From the NCBI RefSeq assembly GCF_033115175.1, contig NC_084834.1:121268275-121332274 (forward strand): DNA of 64,000 nt, in the 5' to 3' direction. The position numbers and the translations under genes are program-made. The notes beneath the pieces were generated by a model. The model had not been told where the DNA came from, made no database searches, and saw only the letters and a program-made list of their open reading frames with translations. Source of the stretch: Lepus europaeus. Its lineage: Eukaryota; Chordata; Mammalia; Lagomorpha; Leporidae. Below, one piece after another: positions 1 through 54,917 of this stretch (within the stretch, counting starts at the first letter, position 1; every line of letters starts with the position of its first letter).

Positions 1-324
1 CTGACACTCAAATACATAAAACCAGTATTTTAAAAAATTCCTGTACTATCATGCTTAATAATGAAAGACTGTGTGTTTTCATTTCAAGCTCGGATATAGG
101 CAAGAGTAGCCACTCCTTATACTTCCATTGATAATATTGGAGATCCTGGCCTATGCAAGCAGCCAGTAAGTAAACAAAGGGTATTCTGATTGGAAAGGAA
201 GAAATAAGACAGTCTTGATTCAAGTAATGTGATTATCAAAAATCCCAACATTTCTACCAAAAAGCTATTGTTACAAATACGAGTGTGTGAGGTTACCAAG
301 GACATTGGGTACAAGCTTAATATG

Positions 325-371
<47 letters not shown>

Positions 372-1049
372 GGCGGCTCCCTCGAGGGCCGGCCCGCATT
401 CCCTCGTGAGTATGTACTTTGGCTTTGCTACCGAATCTTCGAATTCTTTCATGCGTCAGAGACCAGAGCCTGGACCTCTCAGCCTTCCCCCAACATCTGT
501 GGCAGATCAACCGGGAGGTGAGAGCCCACCCAGAAACCAACACCGAGGATAATTCTCCCTCCTCCTGTGAGTCAATTGAAGACCTCAAGTTTATCTTCAA
601 AAGACCAAGAGATAAGCAAAAATTTTGTTTTTGCCATAAACTTCTCCCTGAAGAGAGAAACATTCAGGCCTTGCATTTCCCAACTGGGATTCTCCTGTCT
701 TTCTCGGGAGGCTGCCACTGGTAGAAAAGCTCTCTGGTAAACTTTTCCATCATTTGGCTCATAGCAAAAGGAGAGAAATCTCACTACATATCATGAAGTC
801 CCTTTAAGCAACCTGTCTATTGCCTTGGGCAACGTAGCCCAGACTACTAGGCGGGCTCTGGACTCCTTACAAGATTCTTTAGATTTCTTAGCTAGTGTGG
901 TTTGGGTTGTTGGCCACTGGGGGAGGCGGGGGAGGGTTGAAGAGGAACCCTGCCCTAGGTCGCCTCCTGGCAGAACTGGGTGGTGTGTGAGCAGTGATTA
1001 ATGAAACGTGCTAAACTCACATCAACAGCGGGCTCATGGAAGAGGCTAT

Positions 1050-1540
1050 CAGGATGGGTGTGATGGAGGCAGGCATACAGGCTAAAATCGATTAGGTTTG
1101 GGAGCTGGAAGACCACGCCTTCGCCACGCCCCTGTGTGATCTCATGCCCTTACCTGGCCACACCTGGGTGCCCACTAGCCAATCAGGGTAATTAACCACT
1201 CCCCTTTGGAAGTGGGTTAAAAGCCTGGGACCCGGTGTGTCTTGCCTTCTCTTTTCCCTGGCCTCTTGCCAGGAGGGGGCTTGCTGTAGCCCTGCGCCCC
1301 CAGGGCCCGTGGCCTTTGGGCCACCTGCCCTAGGCTTCCTGGCCTGGATGTTCCTCCACATGGCTGGTTCCTGGTGCTTGGTATGAACCCAGATTTATCT
1401 CTCTCTCTTAATAAAGTTCTCACTCTCCTATGCACCTTTCGCACTAAATAAAAGCCTAAAATGTACCGTGCTGCCTCATTTATCTGTGCTGGTATTTAGA
1501 ATTCTTCTCTAAATATTAGGCAAGAACCCTCTCAGGCTTA
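1050..1540 (+). mobile_element. Retroviral LTR-like sequence (endogenous, non-coding)
   Basis: Shows LTR order: CCAAT box at 1,179-1,183 (GCCAATCAGGG), TATA-like TTAAAA at 1,217-1,222, then AATAAA at 1,410-1,415 and a second at 1,446-1,451, with a CT-rich stretch between. Boundaries are uncertain; a CTCTCA ending near 1,534 is possible. No gag/pol/env frame lies beside it, so a solo LTR is most likely. The family is not identified. Confidence 0.55.
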
Positions 1541-1762
1541 TTAATATTGGGGATTTATTAATAAGCATATGGGGATATCGTATGGCACCCCAAATTCCAG
1601 TAGCATACGTGGCACCCCAGATGGCGCTTCTGGGGAATTTTAAGGGGCCACATTTTCGTATAAATTTTAGGGGTCATCTCTGATTTCAGGCCCAAGAGTT
1701 TTGATAAGAAAATCCATAGGCTTCTACTGGCTTACATGTGCCTTACTCTCTCTCTCTCTCTC

Positions 1763-2083
1763 TTTTTTTAAAGATTTAATTATTAATTTGAAAGAGTTAC
1801 AGAGAGAGAGTGGGAGAGAGAGAGAGAGATATTCCATCTGCTGGTTCACTTACCAAATGGCCACAGCAGCCAGAGTTGGGTCTGAAGCTGGGAGCCAGGA
1901 GCTTCTTTTGGGTCTCCCATGGGGGTCCAGGGACCCAAGGACTTGGGCCATCTTCTACTGCTTTCCCAGGCCATAACAGAGAGCTGGATTGGAAGTAGGG
2001 CAGTTAGGACTCAAACCGGCGCCCATATGGGATGCTGGCACTGTAGACGGCGGCTTAACCCTCTGTGCCACAGTGCCAGCCCC
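1763..2083 (-). mobile_element. Lagomorph C-SINE, near full length
   Basis: Reverse-oriented: T-rich end and GAGAGA tract first, then CCATCTGCTGGTTCACT, GGAGCCAGGAGCTTCTT, GCGCCCATATGGGATGC and a tRNA-like head ending CCACAGTGCCAGCCCC. Confidence 0.9.
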
Positions 2084-2644
2084 AACACGTGCCTCACTCT
2101 TGCTCCTTTTTGGCTCATGTCTACTTAACCCCATCATCAAATCTGTCTCTACAGAACCCAATAGCTTCATGTAACCACGATGGGCATACAGGGACTCCAG
2201 GCATTCCTAGCGGCTGCTGACAAGCCCTGGCTCCTCCAGTGGAACCTCTAGGTCCCTTAGCCAGGGATTCCCATGCCTGGCTAGGCAGGGATGGTGGCCC
2301 GACAGCATGAAGAATTTACAGAACATGGACCATTGCTCCTCGACCTTCCAAAACCTTCAGGGATGAAAAGTTCTGAAAGAGAAAGATGTTACAGGTAACA
2401 AAACAGTGATCAGGGAAAGAACTGGAGGAAATATGTCAACATACCCGCCTCCCCTCAGGGTTGTCACCAAAAACTACTGTGGACAACAACGCCACATCAC
2501 TATGGCAGCATTCCAGCTGCCCAGAACCAGCAACGTCTGGAAGTACCCCACACGGCCGCTGGCTGTGTGCCTGCCTATTATGATAACTTTATGATAAAAT
2601 CACTGTGGCTGACGCTGCTGTCGCCACGTTAAGATCTGATGAGA

Positions 2645-2950
2645 GGCCGGCATTGTGGAGTAGTGGGTAAAGCTGCCACCCGTGACAATGACACGGGCGC
2701 TGCTCTACTTCCAACTCAGCTCCCTGTTAGTGGCCTGGGGGAAGCAGAAGAAGATGGTCCAAATGCTTGGGCCCCTGCCGTCCACATGGGAGACCCGGAT
2801 GAAGCTCCTGGCTCCTAGCTTTGGCCTGGTCTCATGCTGGCCACTGCAGCCATCTGGGGGGTGAACCAGTGGATGGAAGATCCCTCTCTCTCTCTCTCTC
2901 TCCCCCTCTCTGTAACTCTGACTTTAAAAATAAATAAATAATTTTAAAAA
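2645..2950 (+). mobile_element. Lagomorph C-SINE, near full length
   Basis: Forward copy from GGCCGGCATTGTGGAGTAG through the (CT)n tract to TTTAAAAATAAATAAATAA. Part of the C-repeat middle region is diverged. Confidence 0.88.
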
Positions 2951-3145
2951 TATTAGCTAATAAATTATATCTACTAGCCTTAAAAAATTAGTTGTATTTC
3001 AATATAGTACAAAGAACAATTAGAAATTAAGTCATAAAAATAGTACTGTTTACAGTGGCTTCAAAGAACGTGACATTTTTGGGGATAAATCTATCAGAAT
3101 ATAGTCAAAGTGTGGATACTGAAAACGACGAAGCACTGAGGAGAG
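2951..3145 (+). mobile_element. L1 ORF2 remnant (3' part), decayed
   Basis: ACAATTAGAAATTAAGTCA, TACTGTTTACAGTGGCTTCAAA and GGGGATAAATCTATC follow the order of the conserved 3' region of mammalian L1 ORF2. No open frame remains. Confidence 0.55.
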
Positions 3146-3159
3146 ACATTCTAGTCCAC

Positions 3160-3630
3160 TCCAAGATGGCCTATGGTGACCTCTACCTCCCGAGATTCTA
3201 GCCCTGGGAGCATTGCTCTTCCACACTGACTACAGCTGACTTGTGAGCTAACAGATTATGTGGCAGGTCTTGTTGTGGCATCCACATGGCTATCTTCCTT
3301 TGGTCATTGGCTGTAGGGAAATCAAGTTCATTCATGGAGCACTCAGGTACGCTGTGGGAATTCCCGACAGTCAGCGAGCCCCTGTGTCATTCTGTGGACA
3401 GCAGTGAGAATGAGTCACACCAGAAATGGGTGCTTTAGGCCAGGTCAAGCTTCCACACGCCTGCATCCCTGGCTCAAGTCTTGACTGCAAACTGATGAGA
3501 GACCCCAACCAGAACAACCAGTCAATCTGCCCCGACGCTCCTGTCCCACAGGAATGCGGAGGTAATACTGGCTCCTGGTTTGAAGCCACTGGCTTTTGGA
3601 GTCCTTAATTATGCAGACACCATACCTGAA
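3160..3630 (+). mobile_element. MaLR/MLT1-type LTR, ancient
   Basis: The segment from CTTGACTGCAAACTGATGAGAGACC through CCAGAACAACCAG, CCCACAGGAATG and TTTGGAGTCCTTAATTATGCAGAC follows the 3' half of MLT1 LTRs. The left part (GATGGCCTATGGTGACC) fits more loosely. Confidence 0.65.
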
Positions 3631-4204
3631 AGTGAGATATTGCCATAACGAATACTCAACAATGCAGGAGTGGCTTCAGAGCGGTTAGGACTTTGAGAAG
3701 CATGAAGGGACGCCTCAACAATACAGAAGAGATGACTGGTCCAAGCCTCATGGCATTTGACGAGGTTCCCAGTGGGCGCTTAGGATGGTGAAGAAAATGT
3801 TATTGGACACTGGAGAAGAGTTTGGCAGAGACATGAAAGGCATCATTGCACAGGATTATGCATGCAAGCAATAGGGCTTCTAGAAACTTCCATCCACTGG
3901 GTCCCAGCAGTGTCGGTGGAAGCCCAGGGCAGAGAAATACTTATCTCTGAAGGACCTGTCCTTGTGTATTTTGATAAAAGAGTTGAATCTCAAGAAGAGC
4001 TTTAGGAGATCCACAGAGCTTCTAAGAGAAGTATCACTGCCTTGGACTACCATCCAGTTAGCACAAAAACTTACTGCTCATAGTCACCAGGTTTTCTACT
4101 TCAGACTCTTTGACTTTCTTGAAATCACCTTTTTATCAGTGGTAGAGATATTTCATGGTGTCAAATATCGGATCATAATTGGAAACACTCAAGGTTGTTT
4201 TAAG
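3631..4204. other. Intergenic stretch, nothing recognised
   Basis: AT/GC-balanced unique-looking DNA with only short incidental open frames on both strands. No gene or repeat that I can name. Confidence 0.5.
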
Positions 4205-4553
4205 ATGCTGTCATGATGCACTGGGTTGAGCCAGCACCTGTGATGCACGTGTCTCTGGCTGCCACCTGCAAGGCTGCCATCTCATACTGGAGCTCAGGTT
4301 TGGGTCCAGGGGCTCCGTTTCTGATCCAGCTCCCTGCTGGTGCGTCTGGGAAATCAGAGGAACATGATCCAAGTGCTTGGGACTCTGCCATGCATGTGGG
4401 ATACCTGGATGGAGTTCCAGGGTCCTGGCTTCCACCTGGTCTGGCCCCAGCTGTTGTGGCCATTTGGGGAGTGAACCAATGGATGGAAGATCTCTCTCTC
4501 TCCCTTTCCCTATCTCTGTAACTGTGCCTTTCAAAATAAATAAATAGTTTTTT
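4205..4553 (+). mobile_element. Lagomorph C-SINE, diverged, with small internal insertion
   Basis: Forward copy ending CTGTGCCTTTCAAAATAAATAAATAG. About 30 extra bases interrupt the head between GAGCCAGCACC and CTGCAAGGCTGCC. Confidence 0.8.
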
Positions 4554-5684
4554 AGTGTAATGTTGGATAAAATCTCGGGGTGTTGGCAGCTTGGGAAAAC
4601 CCTGTTACTGTTACATGCTGGGAGAAGTTCTGTACATTACCACATTTGGTTGTAGAGAATCTTTTCAATACATCTTCAAGATACAAATAGCTAGGATTGT
4701 CTTTAGTGGTTAACAGTTTGCTGACTGAAGCCAGGATCTGGGTCCATGGAGTCTGTAGTTGAAGCTCAGCAGATGAACACATCACAGTCAATTGCCATCC
4801 TGTCCCCAAGGGTATTGTCAAGAGCAACTCGGTAGGACCCAGCATTCATGCCTGATGGTCCCAGTCCATTTTAATTATAAACTGAAAGACATCAGCTTTT
4901 GAAGATATAGATAAGGCCAGAAAGAGGTGTACCAAGGTAAGGAGGAGATTTGGGATGAAGATAAGACATTGATTGGCTTTCAAATATATTATTCTAGAAG
5001 TCTAGCAAAGAGACAAGAGAACTTAGATGGCCAACGTTTATAAGAACAAGTGAAAAAGAACAGCTACGTTGGGAAAGAAGAATTAGCAAGATCGAGTGAT
5101 ACAGACAAGAGAAGGCGGCGAGACAAGCAGTGGTTTTTCAGAGGACGTTTTAGCAGGAGGTGTATTTTATTGAGCGAATCAATAAATATGACCCAGAATG
5201 AGCCTGCTTCGGTGTAGACTTCCATTCACACTGCTTGGCTCACATTCTGTCTCCACCACACACAAGGCACCCGGTGGTGGACACGCTCCTTAACTGCTCC
5301 AGATGCTGGTGCCTGCATCCTGGAGATGGGGGGTCAGTGGGGAGAATTAGGGGACCAATGCATGCGATGTGCTTACAACATGGGAACTCAATGCATGTTA
5401 GCTCTTGCATGATGACGCCATTAGGGGTGAGCAAGAAGGAAATGTTTGTCTTCAATTATTTGGAAGTTCAAAAAAGTATGAAAACTCTACTATTGTGTCT
5501 TCTGCCTCACAATATAATGTAAGGTACATACTCAGGTAATCTGATGTAAGGCAGACAATCACGGATGTTGCAAAAGAGACCAGGGGTCTTGGGGTGTGAG
5601 GAACGCAGTGGTCATTTATGAGTTGTCTCCTTAACTTCCAATTCTCCTTGTTTTCCACAAAAGTCTTCAGACTTTGAGAAACTG
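4554..5684. other. Intergenic stretch, nothing recognised
   Basis: No repeat family, RNA gene or credible coding frame seen. Open frames are short and lack family resemblance. Confidence 0.5.
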
Positions 5685-5699
5685 GCCCTTCCCCATTTT

Positions 5700-5843
5700 T
5701 TTTTTTTGACAGGCAGAGTGGACAGTGAGAGAGAGAGAGACAGAGAGAAAGGTCTTCCTTTGCCGTTGGTTCACCCTCTAATGGCCGCCGCGGTAGCGCG
5801 CTGCGGCCGGCGCACCGCGCTGTTCCGATGGCAGGAGCCAGGT
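5700..5843 (-). mobile_element. Young lagomorph SINE (CSINE2-like), truncated, with target-site duplication
   Basis: TTTGACAGGCAGAGTGGACAG to GATGGCAGGAGCCAGG, covering only the 3' part of the element. It is flanked by a 15-bp direct repeat GCCCTTCCCCATTTT at 5,685-5,699 and 5,844-5,858, the signature of L1-driven insertion with 5' truncation. Confidence 0.92.
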
Positions 5844-6035
5844 GCCCTTCCCCATTTTAATTACATCATTTGGTAGTTACAGGCAAATTCTTAATCACAA
5901 AGGTGGGCTCTGATCGACAAGAGTCTATCAGCCCATTCACACCACCAGGAGTTGGTTTAGGAATAGGGCAATGACATGTAAGACGTTTGGCGAGGTCAAG
6001 AGACTTCCTTTTCATTTCTCAAGAACTTTTGGCCA

Positions 6036-6367
6036 GGGGCCAGTGCTGTGTTGCAGTAGGTTAAGCCTCCACCTAAAGCGCTGGCATCCCATACAGACGC
6101 CAGTTCATGTTCCGGCTGCTCCTCTTCCCATCCAGCTCCCTGCTAATACACCTGGGAAAGCAATGGAAAATGGCCCAAGTGCTTGGGCCCCTGCACCTGC
6201 ATGGGAGACCCAGAAGAAGCTCTTGGCTCCTGGCTTCCGATCAGGCCAGCTCTGGCCATTGTGGCCAACTGGGGATTGAACCAGCAGAAGAAAGACCTCT
6301 CTGACTCTCCCTCTCTCTGTCTGTAACTCTTCTTCTCAAATAATTTTAAAAAAATCTTTTTTAAAAA
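6036..6367 (+). mobile_element. Lagomorph C-SINE
   Basis: Forward copy from GGGGCCAGTGCTGTG through GCCCAAGTGCTTGGGCCCC to the CT tract and TCTCAAATAATTTTAAAAAAATC. Confidence 0.88.
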
Positions 6368-8778
6368 GAGCTGCTGGCCAAGATGTTTTGTTTTTATGGA
6401 CAGTGTGGAATGAGGATGTGAAGATTGGTCATTTTGGTTTTGTTTTTAACTGTGAGGAGAGGGCAGAATTGACAAAACCATGGAGGAAAATAACAAGATG
6501 ACACAGTGAGACTGGAAAGAAACGTGGGAAAAAACCCACTTCTGAGGGGGAGAAGCAATCTCATAAACAGATGGCTGTATTATCCTATATCATACAAGTT
6601 CTGTAGGTATATCGGGAAAGGAAAGTGATGTCCTACTTTTGGGAATAACAAAATGGCATGGACTATTCAGTTTTAAAAAAGTTTAAATTCAGTGTAATTT
6701 TGGACTTATTTCATGTGTGACTATGAAATTTAAACGTGGCTTCATGATAATCATAAATTCTACTTTGCCTACCATAGACTTCATATAGAGACAGGTGTCT
6801 TTAAAGTAGCCTATCATAATAGTACACAAAGTGGATTTTATTAAATAAGTATCACCCTCACACCCTGAACCATCTTTATTACACCTTAGCAACCATCCTC
6901 TATACTTAGTCACTTGCTCAGGGAACACCCAGCCTTTGTCCGTTTCTCTCAGGTGAGGAAGACACTGAATGGAAAACAGAACATGGCCCTCAGGAGGGAC
7001 ATTTGATCTGGGTATAGAAGAATGTCCAGGAAGACAGAGCAGAAAGGAAACGCTCTGCATGGGTAATGATTGTATGGAGGCAGCTGCCTTCCTCTGGGAG
7101 GGGAGGTCAGTGGTCTGAGGGCAGAAGAGACACGTTCAGTGAAGCTGAGGAGCTCGAGTTGCATGCTTTCCATTCTCCCTTGGTCAGCCGCCTCCAAGTG
7201 CCTCTCCTGTGGAATCCGCAGCCTCCCATTTGCCTATAAACTGGGAGTGATCACCATCACCTGCTGAGGAAGCCAATGGCATCGGCTCACCCAGCTTCAT
7301 GCTTGGAACGGGACCAAGCTTCAGCAAGAGATTGTGTGTGCTTGCAAGGCTCTGTCTGGATGCTTAACCTCTTTGATTTCAAATGCTGAGTCCACCCCCT
7401 TCACAGTGGTGGGACACTGGGAAAGTTACCTAAACCTAGACATCACCCTGACTCTCACATTCTATGGGAATAATTCCAGGATCTTCTCTATTGAGTTCTC
7501 ACCAGAATTAAAGAAGATAATCCAAGGAGCATCGTAAATGCTCTGAAGATCTGTTCTTCTTTATCATCATTTTAAAAAGCAAAGACTGTGTTGGCGTTTA
7601 TCATAATGCTAAATAATGGTGAAAAGCTGCATTAGTTCTTTGCAAAAAGATAAAACAACAATTTTTCAGAAAGACTAAGAAGCATTTGCTAAATGAAAAG
7701 CAACTTTTCCCCCCTTTGCTTCTCCTCTTTCTGGAACATACTACCAGTGATTGCAGGCCGCCTGGGACACAGAGGGAGTGATGGAGGAAAACTTTGAACA
7801 TGGAGCTGCCTCCGTCATGTGAGCAAGTGCTGGCTGCCTTTAGGTTTTCCAGGACCCTTCTCTGGCCCTGGGTGGATTTTCAGTTATTTAAATTGCCTAC
7901 ATAGCCTGTGCACTTTCGAATCATTACATTTATCCTTATGTGAGGTATTTCAAGAAACTACATGGGGGAGTTTGGGATAAAACACAGGTATAATAAATAT
8001 TTATGGGAATGAAGACTTTTTCCTTGGCAAGGAGCTCGGTTTAATCAGAATTTCTCATCATAAAAGAAGGAGTTATGTTTGGTTTATTAGACTTTATGAA
8101 TAAAATTGGACACTGATGGAAACATCCAAGAGAGGCCAGGTCGGGCTTTGTGGTAACACCACATTTTTCCCTTACTATTGAAATGTATTTCCAGTTACAG
8201 ACGTAATTAAAGGATGTGCACAGAATCTCCCAAGGTACAGTAGTCACGAGAAGAGATGGGCCACGGAACTCATGCAACATCTGGCTGGTGAGTCAGAAGT
8301 AGACGGCCATGGGAAGCCAAAGGCATGACGCCAACACAAGGGTGTCGTGCAAATATGTCATCAATAATGGCAATATTGGAAGATATTCCTAGAAGAGCCA
8401 CGGGGAGAGAGAACTGCTCTAGATTTATAGTTTTTCCTTGGAACAGGAAAGCTTTCTTACGTGGAAAAAATATTACAGAAATATGTGAAGCCCAAGATGT
8501 AAATCCCCGACCACCGGCCTTTCTGTCTCGGCCGGTTGCCAAAAGGAGACGTTTGTTTGGTGCATATTCTAGGCATTTCTGTCAACCGTTCTCTCGTCAG
8601 TTTGTCTCTTCTCCATCTGTGCATCTATCCCTATATCTATCTACATTTCAAAAAAAGGCAGGAAATGCTTTTTTTTTGAGCATCAGAAACAATTTTGGGG
8701 AGATAAGGGTGTACGTGTAAGACACCAGCCTTAGTCACTAACACTTAAGAGAGAGATTTCGTATCTACTGGGAAAACC
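6368..8778. other. Intergenic stretch with one possible MIR; otherwise nothing recognised
   Basis: About 2.4 kb of mostly unique-looking DNA. Only 7,385-7,480 resembles a MIR core (GGGACACTGGGAAAGTTACCTAA). No gene seen. Confidence 0.4.
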
Positions 8779-8945
8779 TCAATATCTTCGGCACAGGTAG
8801 TGAGCATTTTACAGTTTGTACGGCACTTTCTCATCTGGGTCTTACGGCAATCCTTCAGGCAGGCTAGGTAAGGACGACTATTCTCATTTAGAAACGGATG
8901 CCTGCAACTGTGAAAAGCTCCTTCAAGGTCACTCCAAGTCCTTGT
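8779..8945 (-). mobile_element. MIR SINE, ancient
   Basis: Order of a reversed MIR: GTGAGCATTTTACAG, then CTTACGGCAATCCTTCAGGCAGGCTAGGTA, ATTCTCATTTAGAAACGGATG and AAGGTCACTCC. Confidence 0.55.
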
Positions 8946-9514
8946 TCCCACGGTACCAAGACCCTGACAGTGGGAAGGTTGGTGGGGCTACTGTCGCTTG
9001 ATTGTAGTTACTTGAAATGGAAATTCTTTGCACACTTGTACAATCTCAAGCTTGTGAATGTAGACAGAAGAGTAAAACGAATCCTTACTCAACTCCCACA
9101 TTTACTAACCTTTTTTGCCAATCTCCATGTCTACTTGTTCATATCCACAGTCCAACAAGCTGGTGTGATGATGTAACCAAATCTGGGGTTCCCAGTGTGT
9201 AATTACTGCAGCCGGCTCTGGATCTGAACAATGTATATTCTGTGTGCCCACGTCCCCAGGAGTAGCTGGAGACAGAGAAATCTCTGTGACTAAATTAGAT
9301 TTGCCGGGGTGAAGTTGCTGTGGTGACCCCCTTCCACATCCCAACTCCAGGGCTTCGTGCACAGTAGGTGCTTAGGAGTCACCGTGGAAGGAAGGAGTCT
9401 TCTCTGAGTGGAGCTCCCAGCAGCCCGCAGGGGTCGGTGGGCAGTAGCAGGAGGTCTCTGTAGAACGTTTGTTAAAGTGCACCTGCTTACCTGTGTTCAC
9501 CAGCTGTGGCTCAC

Positions 9515-9650
9515 CGGCCAAGCACCTTCCACGCAGGAACTCAATTAATCCCTGCAAAAACTCTGCTCTGATGTTTCCTGCGCTCCATGGATAGGTACCC
9601 AGGAAGCTGGTCAAAAATCACACAGTGGATATGGAGGACCTGGGAGTCTA
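9515..9650 (-). mobile_element. MIR SINE, ancient
   Basis: AACTCAATTAATCCCTGCAAAAACTC, then AAGCTGGTCAAAAATCACACAGTGG and GGGAGTCTAGCCC, matching a reversed MIR order. Confidence 0.5.
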
Positions 9651-10839
9651 GCCCGTGCGGCATGGCCCCAGAATTTGTGCATTTACCGTCCCTCCGTTAC
9701 TTCTCCATGGACCAGGGGTGGTGAACGGCATCCATAGGGGTGCTGAGTGAACACACTCGCCAGGGCCCTTTGCCAGGGGATGGCCACATCTGTACCGTGG
9801 GAGTGGCCTAGAAATCACTCCCTTGCAATGCCAGATAAGAGGAGGGCCCTGCACTCAGAAGAGACTTTGAAAGAAAAATCGTCTCGGCCGTTTTTCATGA
9901 ACACCGGTCTGAGCGCTGTGTGGGAGGGAAGGCGGTAGACGCTGCCAAACTCTGGTCCTGCCGCATCAAAGCTGCAGCATTTCCTCTGAGGCTTCGACAG
10001 GGGCTATTACGGTTAGGGTCTGCAGGTTCTGGTTTGCATTTGGAGGGGACACTATCTGCCCAAGTGAGGCATGTGTCATGAATTGTAAATAAGGCTGGGG
10101 GAGAGGTGGGGAGGAAGGAAAACCACCCCCTTCCAAGCCAGGTCCACCCCCCCCCCCCTTTGTCCAGCTCTGGCGGAGCCCACCCTGTTTTTCTGGCTGA
10201 GCTGACCAGCAGGAAGAGCCAAGTTTCTTTAGAAACCCGCCCCCCCCCCCAATAGATGCCTCGTAGATAAAATATTAATCTGTCCATACAGCGAGACCCC
10301 ACGCCACACCAAAAACAACCAGATGGAGCTTCAAGTGTTTCGATGGAAGGATCTCCAAGGTGCATCTCAAAGTGAAAAAAAAAAAAAAAAAAAGTCAAGG
10401 CTTGAAACATTTCTCCCAAGCTACCCTGTGTGGGAGGACGGGGACAAAACTATATCCACGCGTGTGCAGAATGAACTTGGAGAAACGGAAATTTCAACCT
10501 GCTCGTTTTTGCAAAGAGAAAGGTCTTTTTACCTTTCCCTATTTTTCCAAAACAATCTTAACCAGATGCACGCATTGCACTTCACACAGCCTTACCCTAT
10601 TTCAAGTGTCAGCCTGGAAACTCGGAGGCACCCACACAGTAAATATTTTTCAATCAAAGCAGCATTTTGCATTAATTGTGTGCAATCAGGCTCGGTGGGT
10701 TTAGACATAGAAAGGGTCACTTTGCTTCCTCCTTTCGCTGAAGGACGTGCATTCATTGTCATTTTTAAAGCACCTGCCTGCACCTGGGAAGCCCACATTT
10801 CACGAAGGTAGGAGACACCTGGCGCCACCCTCCAGGTGT
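9651..10839. other. KDR upstream flank, no recognised repeat or gene
   Basis: Contains two C homopolymers (about 10,147-10,159 and 10,239-10,250) and an A-run near 10,375-10,393. Frames spanning the A-run are artefacts. It may hold distal regulatory sequence, but none can be shown here. Confidence 0.4.
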
Positions 10840-11439
10840 GCGCAGAAGCGCGAGGTGCGTATTCAGAAGCGCACGGAGGCCCACGCGCGCGGGGACAGCC
10901 TCGAGGCTTGGCCTCGGCGTCGGGGCTGCCCCGGTGAAGCCCGCCGGAGGCCCGAGCCGGCCGGGCTGCAAGCTCTGCTCTGGGCAGGGGTCTGGCCCAG
11001 GGCCCGCTGGGGGCTCCCGCTCCGGAGCGGCGCTTCCCCGTGGGACGAGCCCTGGTTCCTCGCGCTCCCCGACTCCCGCTGTAGGTTTCTAGGGCAGAGG
11101 CAAGCAGACGTCTCCAACGCGAACGCCTTTCTGGGGGCTGCGCAGGTAATTGCAGGCAAACCCGAGACCTCCGGGTTAAAGATGCAATGGCCGGGCCGTC
11201 GCGAACTGCGCAAGTGGGCGTTCTGCTTAAAGGCATCCAAGTTCGGATTTAAAACTTCAGCTGCTCTGATAGAAAACCCCAAGGCCACCGGCCGGAGCCC
11301 CGCCACTCGCTCCCGAACTCCGGATCAGCTCGGACCGCTCGGACGCGCCTCGCGAGGGCGCCCTGTGGCTCCTGCGCTCCGGGCGACGCTCCCCAACCTC
11401 ACCACCGACTGAGCCTCGGAGTGGCCCCAGCCGCTGCGC

Positions 11440-11633
11440 GCCGCGTCTCGGTGCAGCCGAAACCGACCTGTTGCGCAGAGACGTTCTTCCCCGGGCCACG
11501 CGCGGCGGGGCGGGCGCGGGGAGCCCCGGATCCCCGCCCAGGACCAGGGCAGGGGGCGGAGCCGGCTGCACGGGGAGCCCCGCCCCGGCCCCGCCCCCAC
11601 ACTCTAAGTTTCGGGTCCGGCTCCCACCCAGCG
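11440..11633 (+). promoter_or_regulatory. KDR core promoter (TATA-less, GC boxes)
   Basis: Immediately upstream of the inferred start site are Sp1-type GC boxes: GGGGCGGAG near 11,552-11,560, and CCCCGCCCC-type motifs at about 11,578-11,598 on the opposite sense. I see no TATA box at -30. A TATA-less, Sp1-driven promoter is the known architecture of human and mouse KDR. The motifs are seen; their function is inferred from the family. Confidence 0.7.
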
Positions 11634-11929
11634 CTGAGTGTCCGGGCCGCGGGAGCTCAGGTTCAGTGCCGACGCCGCGTCTCCAGCGCCCGCGCGGGCC
11701 ATCCCTTGGGCGCTCCACAGAAAGCCCTGAGCCCGTCCCGCAGCCAGGACTTCCTGGCCTGCCCGCGCCCGCAGACGCCCCTGCGGCCGCAGTGCCCTTG
11801 CCCTGCGCGCTCCGGGGTCCCGCGCTCCGAGGCGGCCCGCGCCCCTCGGCACCCTCTCCGCGGGGCGAGGCGCGGGGAGCCAGCGGCGGCGCGCGAGGTC
11901 TGGGCACCGCGCCCCGCGCGAGGTGCGGG
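11634..11929 (+). other. KDR: KDR 5'UTR (exon 1, non-coding part)
   Basis: The start is placed by resemblance of the CTGAGTGTCCGGG stretch to the 5' end of human KDR mRNA as I remember it, giving about 296 nt (human about 300). It contains no ATG, so no upstream ORF precedes the start codon. A block with CGCAGACGCCCCTGC is also shared with the human leader. The precise start needs CAGE or 5'RACE data. Confidence 0.55.

Positions 11930-54917
<42,988 letters not shown>

Noticed and set aside
271..663. Frames running through the A44/T44 homopolymer as poly-Lys or poly-Phe
   Set aside because: Low-complexity translation of a homopolymer, with no recognisable protein on either side.
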